Shown piece by piece: positions 16,566 through 23,953 of a stretch of 32,221 nt of DNA (the first letter of the stretch is position 1; each line of letters opens with the position of its first letter). Location: assembly GCA_021202175.1 (NCBI GenBank), contig JAJQDO010000334.1:1-32221 (forward strand), in the 5' to 3' direction. The position numbers were made by a program, and so were the translations under genes. Source of the stretch: Clostridiales bacterium. GTDB taxonomy: Bacteria > Bacillota > Clostridia > Lachnospirales > Lachnospiraceae. Below the pieces are notes generated by a model. That model saw only the letters and a program-made list of their open reading frames with translations, was not told the DNA's origin and searched no databases.

Positions 16566-17387
16566 ATGCTTGGTAATTGTATCGATAATGTAAGAAAAAC
16601 CGTGCCGCTCGTGCATAATATTACGAATTATGTGACGGTAAATGATGTGGCAAATGTGTTGCTGGCCTGTGGCGGCAGCCCGATTATGTCGGATGAACCG
16701 AAGGATGTGGAAGATATCACTTCCATCTGTGGTGGATTGAACATCAATATTGGAACTTTGAGCGAGAGAAGTATCCAGGGCATGTTTGCTGCTGGAAAAA
16801 AAGCCAACGAACTGAATCATGTGGTTCTTCTTGATCCGGTGGGAGCCGGTGCCAGTGCGCTCCGGACGCAGACAGCGGTGGAATTGATGGAGACGTTGAA
16901 GTTAACTGTAGTGTGGGGAAATATTTCCGAGATAAAGACGTTAGCGCTTGGTAGTGGCACGACAAAGGGCGTAGATGCTGACGTAGCGGATGCGGTGACA
17001 GAAGACAGTCTGGACAGTGCAGTGGCATTTGTGAAAGATTTCGCCAAAAAAGTCGGATGTATCGTCGCAATCACTGGAGCCATCGATTTGGTCAGTGATG
17101 GGGAGAAATGTTATGTGATCCGTAACGGTCGCCCGGAGATGGGGAAGATTACAGGAACAGGCTGCCAGCTTTCCGGCATGATGACCGCTTTTGTGGTGGC
17201 GAATCCAGAGCAGAAGCTTCTGGCAGCGGCAGCGGCTGTAGCTACTATGGGCCTGGCCGGAGAGATTGGCTGGAGCCGTATGCGGGAAGGCGACGGCAAT
17301 GCTACCTACCGCAATCGGATTATAGACGCTATTTACAACATGGATGGCGTGACCTTGGATCAGGGAGCGAAATATGAAGTGCGATGA
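16566..17387 (+). CDS. thiM: Hydroxyethylthiazole kinase
   Basis: A 273-residue ThiM, which phosphorylates 4-methyl-5-(2-hydroxyethyl)thiazole (THZ) so that salvaged thiazole can enter thiamine synthesis. The family sequence runs throughout: PLVHNITNYVTVNDVANVLL at the N-terminus, SPIMSDEPKDVEDI, NINIGTL, VLLDPVGAGAS, WGNISEIKTL and the ATP/anion-hole GKITGTGCQLSG with the catalytic Cys. The ATG follows AAAGGAGA. It is first in the operon behind the TPP riboswitch, and thiE starts 24 bp after its stop. The presence of ThiM points to thiazole salvage. Confidence 0.96.
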   Translation: MLGNCIDNVRKTVPLVHNITNYVTVNDVANVLLACGGSPIMSDEPKDVEDITSICGGLNINIGTLSERSIQGMFAAGKKANELNHVVLLDPVGAGASALRTQTAVELMETLKLTVVWGNISEIKTLALGSGTTKGVDADVADAVTEDSLDSAVAFVKDFAKKVGCIVAITGAIDLVSDGEKCYVIRNGRPEMGKITGTGCQLSGMMTAFVVANPEQKLLAAAAAVATMGLAGEIGWSRMREGDGNATYRNRIIDAIYNMDGVTLDQGAKYEVR

Positions 17388-17411
17388 AGTTCGATAAGGA
17401 AGGGACAAAGT

Positions 17412-18053
17412 ATGAGATGCGATAAGAAAGATTTACTGCTTTATGCGGTGACGGACCGGAGCTGGTTAAACGGGGCTACTCTTTACAGTCAGGTGGAAGC
17501 AGCCTTAAAAGGCGGGGCTACTTTTGTGCAGCTGCGGGAAAAGGAATTGGACAGTGAGCATTTTCTGGAAGAAGCGAAGGAGATACAGAAGCTTTGCAGG
17601 GCGTATCATGTTCCTTTTGTCATCAATGATAATGTGGATATCGCTCTGGCAATTGACGCCGATGGTGTTCACGTAGGGCAAAGCGATATGGAAGCCGGTG
17701 ATGTGCGAGCGAAGCTGGGACCGGATAAGATTATCGGCATTTCGGCTCAGACTGTGGAACAGGCCGTTCTGGCAGAAAAGAGGGGCGCTGATTATCTTGG
17801 CGTGGGCGCTGTTTTCCCTACCGGGTCCAAGGACGATGCTGTGGAAGTAGACCATGACACCGTAGAGGCCATCTGTGAAGCGGTGCATATCCCGGCCATC
17901 GCGATTGGCGGTATCAGCCGCGCAAATGTGTTGGAACTTTCTGGTAAAGGGTTGAGCGGCATTGCGGTTATCAGCGCGATTTTTGCACAGCCGAATATCG
18001 AGGAGGCTACCAGAGAACTGAAAAGCCTGACGAAAAAGATGGTAGAAGCGTAA
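17412..18053 (+). CDS. thiE: Thiamine-phosphate synthase
   Basis: A 213-residue TIM-barrel enzyme that couples HMP-PP with thiazole phosphate to give thiamine monophosphate and PPi. Key motifs are FVQLREKELD (about 36-45), PFVINDNVDIAL, DGVHVGQSDME, the phosphate-binding GVGAVFPTGSKDDA and AIGGISRANV near the C-terminus. The start is supported by AAGGAAGGG upstream. It lies 24 bp after thiM and is co-transcribed under TPP control. A ThiL-type kinase or a TMP phosphatase is needed next; no thiL is present, but a HAD phosphatase follows. Confidence 0.96.
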   Translation: MRCDKKDLLLYAVTDRSWLNGATLYSQVEAALKGGATFVQLREKELDSEHFLEEAKEIQKLCRAYHVPFVINDNVDIALAIDADGVHVGQSDMEAGDVRAKLGPDKIIGISAQTVEQAVLAEKRGADYLGVGAVFPTGSKDDAVEVDHDTVEAICEAVHIPAIAIGGISRANVLELSGKGLSGIAVISAIFAQPNIEEATRELKSLTKKMVEA

Positions 18054-18176
18054 TGTGGGACAGGATTCATAGGGATGGATCTGCAGTATGCAAAGTTAAG
18101 GAACTGTTACGATTTAGACTAGGCAGATGTACAGATTAATTCATTAACACTTCCTAATTTGGAGTGAGAACAAAAC

Positions 18177-18896
18177 ATGCATCATAATAGATATGAAAAT
18201 CATGACAAGAATGTGGTAAAAGTTATGAATTGTAAAAATGGGGAAATAAGAATACGAGGAGCCATCTTTGATGTGGATGGAACCCTGCTGGATTCCATGA
18301 GCATTTGGGATGATCTGGGCGCCCGCTATCTGCGAAGCTTGCAGGTGGAGCCGGAATCAGATTTGCAAAATATCTTAAATACGATGACAGTGGAAGAGGG
18401 TGCGGCCTATATGAAAGAACGGTATCATCTCGAAACTTCTGAAGAAGAAATCGGTCGAGCTACCCTTCAGGTTGTCGAAAGCTTTTATTATGAGGAGGCA
18501 CCTCTGAAATCGGGCGTTCGGGAATTGCTGGAAGATTTCCGGCAAAGAGGAATACCGATGGTAGTGGCTTCTTCCAGCGCAAGAGATCATATTGAAGCAG
18601 CCTTTCGCCGTCTGGGAATTCTTGAATATTTTGAACGCATTTTTACATGTACGGAAATCGGTGTGGGAAAAACCAGACCGGACATCTTCCTGACAGCGGC
18701 TGAGTTTCTGAAAGCGAAACCGGAAGAAGTTTATGTATTTGAGGATGCCATTCATGCGGTGGAAACGGCAAAAAATGCTGGTTTTCCAGTTGTTGCGGTT
18801 TACGATGAAGCCAGTAAGATGGAATGGTCGCAGATTTGCGAGATGGCGGATGTGGCTGTGGTAGATCTGGGAGAGTTTTGTGTAGATAAACTGTGA
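18177..18896 (+). CDS. HAD-superfamily hydrolase, subfamily IA
   Basis: A 239-residue HAD phosphatase/phosphomutase-like protein. Motif I is FDVDGTLLDS (nucleophile Asp and acid/base Asp at the DxDGT), followed by a helical C1 cap, motif II VVASSSARDHIEA, motif III lysine in the GVGKTRPDIFL segment and motif IV VFEDAIHAVETAKNAG. The closest general types are beta-phosphoglucomutase and small-phosphate phosphatases. The first ATG (18177) has GGAGTGAG upstream; ATG 18225 is a possible alternative, since the domain begins about residue 27. It lies 123 bp after thiE on the same strand. A role in thiamine phosphate dephosphorylation is an inference from position only. Confidence 0.88.
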   Translation: MHHNRYENHDKNVVKVMNCKNGEIRIRGAIFDVDGTLLDSMSIWDDLGARYLRSLQVEPESDLQNILNTMTVEEGAAYMKERYHLETSEEEIGRATLQVVESFYYEEAPLKSGVRELLEDFRQRGIPMVVASSSARDHIEAAFRRLGILEYFERIFTCTEIGVGKTRPDIFLTAAEFLKAKPEEVYVFEDAIHAVETAKNAGFPVVAVYDEASKMEWSQICEMADVAVVDLGEFCVDKL

Positions 18897-19242
18897 TTTT
18901 TATCGCAAAAATCATGTTATGGCAGAGGGTGTTTAAAATCTGGTGTGGTTTACTTAAAAACGTCATAAATTTACAAGGATGTGAACAATGATGATTTAGT
19001 ATTCTTGAGAGTCAGATACTGGGAAACTAAAAATTAACTGTGACAAAACTTATATGTAAATTATAAACAAGGCGTAAACGATAACTTGACTGGATAAAAC
19101 CAAATTCATAAAAACTTTATAACATTTAATAAAACATTATTAAAAATATTATTTCAATATAATATCAATAGAAAAACCGCGGTACATTGGGGGCACCACC
19201 TTGTATCGCGTAACAAAATTAATGCAGAAAGAAGGAATATGT
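18897..19242 (+). promoter_or_regulatory. thiD-cytX upstream region with compact hairpin leader
   Basis: No gene is seen. Most of it is AT-rich. A -10 TATAAT lies at 19158-19163 with a poor -35. The predicted transcript begins about 19170 and soon forms CGCGGTACA (19178-19186) paired with TGTATCGCG (19202-19210), nine pairs including one G-U, around the 15-base loop TTGGGGGCACCACCT. CCTT at the loop edge (19199-19202) is complementary to AAGG of the thiD ribosome site (19232-19235). There is no thi-box here. The structure may be a small regulatory RNA element. Confidence 0.45.
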
Positions 19243-20106
19243 ATGAGAACAGCATTAACAATCGCTGGGAGTGATTCCAGCGGAGGCGCCGGCATCCAGG
19301 CAGATATCAAGACAATGATCAGCAATGGCGTATATGCCATGAGCGCGATCACTGCTCTGACTGCGCAGAATACGACCGGTGTAACAGGCATCATGGAGGT
19401 ATCTCCAGAATTTCTCGGAGAGCAGATTGACAACATTTTTACCGATATTCGCCCGGATGCAGTAAAAATCGGCATGGTTTCCTCCGGCAACCTCATCGTA
19501 GAGATTGCCAAAAAACTGAAAGAGTATGATGCCAAAAATATTGTAGTGGACCCGGTAATGGTCGCTACCAGCGGAGCAAAACTGATCAGCGATGATGCCA
19601 TCGCCACTTTAAAAGAGTATTTGCTGCCGATGGCTACCGTTTTGACACCGAATATTCCCGAGGCGGAGGTTCTGTCCGGCATGTCCATCAAATCAGAAGA
19701 AGACATGATCGCAGCAGCTCGCGTCATCAGCGAGAAATATCATTGTGCTGTACTGTGCAAAGGAGGCCATCAGCTAAACGATGCCAATGACCTGTTATAC
19801 CGGGATGGTTCATTCCGATGGTTCCACGGCAAGAGAATCGACAACCCCAATACGCATGGAACCGGCTGCACCCTTTCTAGTGCGATCGCTTCCAATCTGG
19901 CCAAAGGTTTTGATCTGGATGCTTCTGTGGAACGGGCAAAAAGGTACATTTCCGGAGCATTAGCTGCCATGCTTGACCTTGGGAAAGGCAGCGGGCCGAT
20001 GAATCATGGCTTCGCCATCGTGGGGGAATTCATGAAAGAATATGGTCAGGAGGCATTTGCACAAGACTCTGAAGAAAATGCCTCTGAAAATAGTGGGGAG
20101 GTGTGA
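19243..20106 (+). CDS. thiD: Hydroxymethylpyrimidine/phosphomethylpyrimidine kinase
   Basis: A ThiD of about 287 residues that phosphorylates HMP to HMP-P and then HMP-PP, the pyrimidine half of thiamine. The start at ATG 19243 (MRTALTIAGSDSSGGAGIQA) follows AAGAAGGAA; the ORF-track TTG at 19201 lies inside the leader hairpin and is rejected. Other motifs: AITALTAQNTTGV, AVKIGMVSS, VVDPVMVATSG, LTPNIPEAEVLSG and the ATP-site NTHGTGCTLSSAIA. It overlaps or abuts cytX, forming an import-and-activate unit for HMP. The acidic tail (SEENASENSGEV) is longer than usual. Confidence 0.95.
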   Translation: MRTALTIAGSDSSGGAGIQADIKTMISNGVYAMSAITALTAQNTTGVTGIMEVSPEFLGEQIDNIFTDIRPDAVKIGMVSSGNLIVEIAKKLKEYDAKNIVVDPVMVATSGAKLISDDAIATLKEYLLPMATVLTPNIPEAEVLSGMSIKSEEDMIAAARVISEKYHCAVLCKGGHQLNDANDLLYRDGSFRWFHGKRIDNPNTHGTGCTLSSAIASNLAKGFDLDASVERAKRYISGALAAMLDLGKGSGPMNHGFAIVGEFMKEYGQEAFAQDSEENASENSGEV

Positions 20107-20108
20107 TT

Positions 20109-21281
20109 ATGATGGAGGAAAGACGCACCGGTATATTTGAAAATGGCCTCATCTGGTTTGGAGCCGGCGTTTCCATCGCCGAGATTCTGACGGGAACATA
20201 TTTCGCACCACTTGGCTTTCAAAAAGGCCTTCTGGCGATTCTTGTGGGCCATGTCATCGGTTGTTTGATGTTATTTTTCGCTGGCGTCATTGGCGGCAAG
20301 GCCAGAAAAAGTGCCATGGAAACGGTGAAGATGAGCTTCGGTCAGAAAGGCAGTCTGTTATTTTCCATCTTGAATGTAGCACAGCTCGTTGGCTGGACAG
20401 CCATCATGATTTATGACGGCGCTTTGGCTGCAGACGGCATCACGAATACCGGGCGGCTGATCTGGTGCCTGGTGATCGGAGCCCTGATTATCGCCTGGAT
20501 TTTTGTGGGGATCACCAACCTGGGTAAGATTAACACCGTTGCTATGGCAGCCCTTTTCCTCCTTACACTGGTTTTGTGTAAGGTCATTTTCTTTGACAAC
20601 AGTCCGATGGGGATTGTCGATGACGGTAGCTTGACCTTTGGCGCGGCAGTAGAGTTGTCCGTAGCGATGCCATTATCCTGGCTTCCGCTGATCAGTGATT
20701 ACACCAGGGAAGCCAAAGAACCGGTGAAAGCCACGGCGGTCAGTGCCGTTGCCTACGGTCTGGTCAGCTGCTGGATGTACATCATTGGTATGGGTGCGGC
20801 CATCTATACGGGAGAATACGACATTGCTAGCATTATGTTAAAAGCTGGTCTGGGTATTGTCGGCCTGTTGATTATCGTATTTTCCACAGTGACCACCACT
20901 TTTTTGGACGCCTACTCCGCAGGAGTATCCAGTGAATCTATCTGGTCCGGTTTCAAGGGAAAATATGCAGCCATCGTGGTAGCTGTCATCGGAACCATTG
21001 CGGCCATCGTATATCCGATGGATAATATCACGGACTTCCTGTATCTGATTGGTTCGGTTTTCGCGCCGATGATCGCTGTTCAGATTGCAGATTTCTTCTT
21101 CCTGAAAAAAGATGCAGAAGATAAAGACTTTGACGTGGCGAATCTGATCATCTGGGTGATTGGATTTATTGCCTACCGTATTCTGATGAACATTGATATG
21201 CCTCTGGGTAACACCTTGCCAGATATGGTCATTACTATCGTGATCTGCCTGATCGTGGGGAAGATTCGCGGGAAAGAGTGA
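20109..21281 (+). CDS. cytX: CytX, putative hydroxymethylpyrimidine permease
   Basis: A roughly 390-residue, 12-helix integral membrane transporter of the NCS1 (cytosine/purine permease) family. The CytX branch is recognised by WFGAGVSIAEILTGTYFAPL, GWTAIMIYDGALAADGI and LSVAMPLSWLPLISDYTREA. CytX genes usually occur with thiamine genes and are thought to import HMP. GGGGAGG precedes ATG 20109; the annotated GTG at 20103 would overlap the thiD stop. Its position directly after thiD supports an HMP role. No terminator follows closely; a hairpin at 21396-21440 faces the other strand better. Confidence 0.92.
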   Translation: MMEERRTGIFENGLIWFGAGVSIAEILTGTYFAPLGFQKGLLAILVGHVIGCLMLFFAGVIGGKARKSAMETVKMSFGQKGSLLFSILNVAQLVGWTAIMIYDGALAADGITNTGRLIWCLVIGALIIAWIFVGITNLGKINTVAMAALFLLTLVLCKVIFFDNSPMGIVDDGSLTFGAAVELSVAMPLSWLPLISDYTREAKEPVKATAVSAVAYGLVSCWMYIIGMGAAIYTGEYDIASIMLKAGLGIVGLLIIVFSTVTTTFLDAYSAGVSSESIWSGFKGKYAAIVVAVIGTIAAIVYPMDNITDFLYLIGSVFAPMIAVQIADFFFLKKDAEDKDFDVANLIIWVIGFIAYRILMNIDMPLGNTLPDMVITIVICLIVGKIRGKE

Positions 21282-21395
21282 AGTGATAAGCAGATTTTAT
21301 TAAGGAGATTCCTGTCTGCGTCACAAGATTAAAAATGGCATCAGAAAATATAATAGAAAGAATTGAAATAGCAGGAATAAATCATATGGGATGAA

Positions 21396-21440
21396 AAGAG
21401 CTTTCCTTCTGGCAACTTGATTGTCGGAAAGAAAGCTCTT
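21396..21440 (-). terminator. Hairpin, probable minus-strand terminator
   Basis: AAGAGCTTTC (21396-21405) and GAAAGCTCTT (21431-21440) are a perfect 10-bp inverted repeat, with TTCC/GGAA also nearby inside. Read on the minus strand, the stem ends in CTCTTTTCAT, a short U run. On the plus strand no T run follows. It could end the 46-aa minus-strand gene and weakly cytX. Confidence 0.5.
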
Positions 21441-21674
21441 AGTGCAGTGTATGACGATGGGTCATATTATTTCGTTGTTCAGTTTATCCTGCTATTTTTA
21501 ATTCATTTGGTTTATCTTGTTATTTACATTACAATACAGTTCGCTGTGTTTCAGTTGAAGGAATAAAAATAAATCGTGATATAAATGTATTTTCACAGTA
21601 TTCACTCATATCGCTTCTTTTCGATTGGCGTTAAAAATAGTTAAGAAAATACATTTTACACACTATAGTTTTGA
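21441..21674. other. AT-rich intergenic DNA
   Basis: With 21282-21395 this makes a 393-bp gap between cytX and the small minus-strand gene. Apart from the hairpin at 21396-21440 I see no ORF with a ribosome site, promoter or RNA motif that I can support. Confidence 0.4.
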
Positions 21675-21815
21675 TTATTTGTTAAGTAATGCCTCTACTT
21701 TTTCTTTTGCTTCTTCCAAATTCTTATATTCATTTAATAGAGCGAGGATTTTTCTGGTCTGGTTCTCTTCGGTGATTTGAATGAGAAGCTCACCGATATT
21801 TATTTCTTCTTCCAT
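21675..21815 (-). CDS. Small 46-aa acidic helical protein, unlisted
   Basis: This gene is too short for the ORF track. Read on the minus strand it encodes MEEEINIGELLIQITEENQT and on to ...EEAKEKVEALLNK-stop, 46 residues. AAAAGGAGTTATAT lies directly before the ATG, a near-ideal ribosome site, and the sequence has a regular amphipathic heptad-like pattern rich in Glu, Leu, Ile and Lys. A TATAAT-like sequence lies in the AT-rich region upstream, and a hairpin with a short U run lies downstream at 21396-21440. I do not recognise the family. It may be a small coiled-coil adaptor, an antitoxin or a leftover of a mobile module. Confidence 0.65.
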   Translation of the reverse strand: MEEEINIGELLIQITEENQTRKILALLNEYKNLEEAKEKVEALLNK

Positions 21816-22010
21816 ATATAACTCCTTTTAGCCTTTTTATCTTTACATGTTATGAATACTCTGAAATATATTAATAATATAATATATATTAAATTATAAT
21901 GCAAGAATAAATCGGAAAAAGAGTTATGATTTGTTAATCAACAATTTTTTTGATGTGAGAATCAAAGATCCGAAACATTAGTAAGCAAAAGGAATGTATA
22001 GCTTTGGTTC

Positions 22011-22562
22011 TTATATCATTTTATCAATCAGAACTTCCAGATCGTTATAAATGCCAAATCGTGCAGATTCTGCAAAAGGCACAATCATGGGTGCCTCATC
22101 CTTTTCATAATAATAAATGGTGGTGCGTTTTCTGGCAGGATCGACAATCCAATATTCACGAACTCCGGCTAAGGAATAAAGATTATTTTTGACTTGATAG
22201 TCCATTCGTCTGCTGGAAGGAGAAACAATCTCTATGATCAAATCTGGAGCACCATAGCAACCGTTGTCAGTTATTTTATTTTTATTGCAAATGACGCTGA
22301 TATCTGGTTCTACGTAAGTGGCATCATCGCCGTTCAAAAATACAGCAAAGGGAGAGGGGAGTACTTCACATGGACCATTCTGTGCTTTTATATGATTTCG
22401 CAGAGTGGCAGAAAGTTCCATCACCAGTTTCTGGTGAATATATCCGGGAGGTGCCATATTATATAATGTGCCATCAATGAGTTCGGCTCGCTGTCCGTCG
22501 GGCAGATTATAGATATCATCGACAGTATAATGTTGCTTTTCAGGTAATGGCAATGCATACAC
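22011..22562 (-). CDS. Uma2-family (DUF820) nuclease-fold protein
   Basis: A 183-residue Uma2/DUF820 protein with a PD-(D/E)XK-like restriction-endonuclease fold. The sequence shows the standard order: YTVDDIYNLPDGQRAELIDG near the N-terminus, a middle HQKLVMELSATLRNHI, the probable metal-site segment VEPDISVICNKN, then APDLIIEIVSPSS with the catalytic Glu, and YSLAGVREYWIVDPARKRTT. GAAAGGATGTGT lies before the ATG. Families of this kind are widespread, often in many copies, and their biological role is not established. It sits alone on the minus strand in an accessory region, next to a pseudogene. Confidence 0.9.
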   Translation of the reverse strand: MYALPLPEKQHYTVDDIYNLPDGQRAELIDGTLYNMAPPGYIHQKLVMELSATLRNHIKAQNGPCEVLPSPFAVFLNGDDATYVEPDISVICNKNKITDNGCYGAPDLIIEIVSPSSRRMDYQVKNNLYSLAGVREYWIVDPARKRTTIYYYEKDEAPMIVPFAESARFGIYNDLEVLIDKMI

Positions 22563-22659
22563 ATCCTTTCGCGCAGTGATACAATCGTAAATGAGGAAAT
22601 AGGAAAGTTTGGTCTGTTATATTAATTCGAGTGTCCACTGTTATGGGTATATTATATTG

Positions 22660-23139
22660 TTAAAACATCAGTGTTTTTGTTGGTGATAGTATAGTATAAA
22701 AAGGAATTCCTTGCAAGATATAATAATCATCCAGAAATAATTCCCTGGCCACTTTCACCGCCAACGGAGTCACAATAGACATTTCATGATATCGAAACAA
22801 AATAGCAGTATTATAGCAGACAATCATTTCCTTCGTTTCTTTCCATGTTGGAGTGTTTGGCGGACACCTGTGACTTCTTCCGTATATACTGCATCCATAG
22901 CGACATTTATATACCATCCATGCAGCAGTAACAATTGTTTTAGGGTCAATCACCATTGCTCCATCCTCCCTACAATCAGTTATCGCTCGGCGGTATTCAC
23001 CCTCTGTTTCTCTTGCTTTTGTGTTTCTGGCTGGATAACACGGTTCACAGTCCTTATGCCGGACAGGGAATGTAGGCGGGAAAGAGGGTGAGCATCGCAG
23101 ATCGCACAGAATATCCGCAAAGATATAGAAAGTGTGCCC
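22660..23139 (-). pseudogene. DUF2284 metal-binding protein remnant
   Basis: The ORF track gives a 98-aa ORF from ATG 22956, but the same frame stays open 61 more codons upstream, to an in-frame TAA at 23140-23142, and reads as protein: RHKDCEPCYPARNTKARETE, EYRRAITDCREDGAMVIDPK. There is no good start codon in that extension. The core (KCRYGCSIYGRSHRCPPNTP, TWKETKEMIVCYNTAILF) matches DUF2284, a cysteine-rich presumed metal-binding domain. After VARELFLDDYY the sequence departs from the family (ILQGIPFYTIL) and stops, so the C-terminal Cys cluster is missing. Both ends are therefore lost. The apparent GGGAGG before ATG 22956 is part of the coding sequence. Confidence 0.65.
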
Positions 23140-23371
23140 TTACAAGTAAGGGATTAAATGAGTTACAGTTGGGAGGCTTTTTGTCCAATATTCATAGTAT
23201 AGTCACACATTTTTCGTTTTCGAGTGCTATAATATATAGCCAAATGAAGCAGACGAGGTTTGAGCTTTTTATTTTTTGTCATATATTCCTACTAAATAGA
23301 TAGGTAATTATGGTTTTAGCAAAGTATATATTTCCCGTCTGTCTGCAAACAGAAAGTCGAGGTATAAAATT

Positions 23372-23941
23372 ATGCGAAAGAAAGCTATCTGTGTGATTGC
23401 GGGAGTTGTTATAGTAATCGCGGCAGGTGTTGTAATTGCAACATCAAACCGAACGGACAATACAACTGATACAGTCCTGAGCGAAAGTGCTTCAACTGAA
23501 GTATCAGAAAATACACAAAATGCTGCAAACGGCACGGAAGATACAGAGGATGAGCAATCTTCTTCCACATCAGATGGCGGTATTGAAATTTCTATAGCTG
23601 AAGTAGGAACACAGGCAAGTTATTATGATACTGAAATTGACGGAACCACGGTCGAAATCCTCGCTGTCCTCGCTTCTGACGGAACGGTACATTTGGCGAT
23701 GAACACTTGCCAGGTGTGCAACGGTTCTCCATATGCGTACTTTGAGCAGGATGGGGATTATTTTGTCTGCCAGAACTGTGGAAACAAGTTTTCCTCCGAC
23801 GAAATCGGGCTTGTAAGCGGCGGTTGTAATCCCGTTCCGGTTATTGAGGATGATTACACGGAAAGTGATGGCATTATAACTGTTTCCGAGTCTTTCCTTG
23901 AGGAAAACGCCTACCGTTTTTCTAAGTGGAAACAGTTTTAA
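23372..23941 (+). CDS. DUF2318 Fe-S/metal-binding membrane-anchored protein
   Basis: A 189-residue exported protein. Residues 1-25 form a signal anchor (KKAICVIAGVVIVIAAGVVIA), followed by an acidic Ser/Thr/Asn-rich linker of about 45 residues, then a DUF2318 domain as in FtrD. That domain shows TCQVCNGSPYAYFEQDGDYF, VCQNCGNKF and the closing SGGCNPVPV, giving cysteines suited to bind a metal or Fe-S cluster outside the membrane. GAGG lies upstream of the ATG. The next gene starts 12 bases after the stop with its own AAGGAGG, so they are an operon. In known FtrABCD systems the DUF2318 protein takes part in iron uptake; here the partner differs, so a role in copper, iron or thiol redox transfer is inferred. 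Confidence 0.88.
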   Translation: MRKKAICVIAGVVIVIAAGVVIATSNRTDNTTDTVLSESASTEVSENTQNAANGTEDTEDEQSSSTSDGGIEISIAEVGTQASYYDTEIDGTTVEILAVLASDGTVHLAMNTCQVCNGSPYAYFEQDGDYFVCQNCGNKFSSDEIGLVSGGCNPVPVIEDDYTESDGIITVSESFLEENAYRFSKWKQF

Positions 23942-23953
23942 AGGAGGCAGTAT

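Noticed and set aside
19177-19210. Reverse-strand resemblance to a T-box core (GGTGG...GTACCGCGG)
   Set aside because: The T-box core is contiguous AGGGTGGTACCGCG. Here an insertion of about 9 bases splits it, there is no specifier or stem I, and no minus-strand gene lies downstream.
19149-19727. 192-aa minus-strand ORF
   Set aside because: It is antisense to thiD, low in complexity and without homology-like motifs.
21601-22010. Possible mobile-element edge in AT-rich DNA around the small gene
   Set aside because: I found no transposase, terminal inverted repeat pair or target duplication.
23088-23303. 71-aa plus-strand ORF between the DUF2284 remnant and DUF2318
   Set aside because: It has no convincing ribosome site, overlaps the antisense DUF2284 coding remnant and ends in an AT-rich hydrophobic tail with no family pattern.
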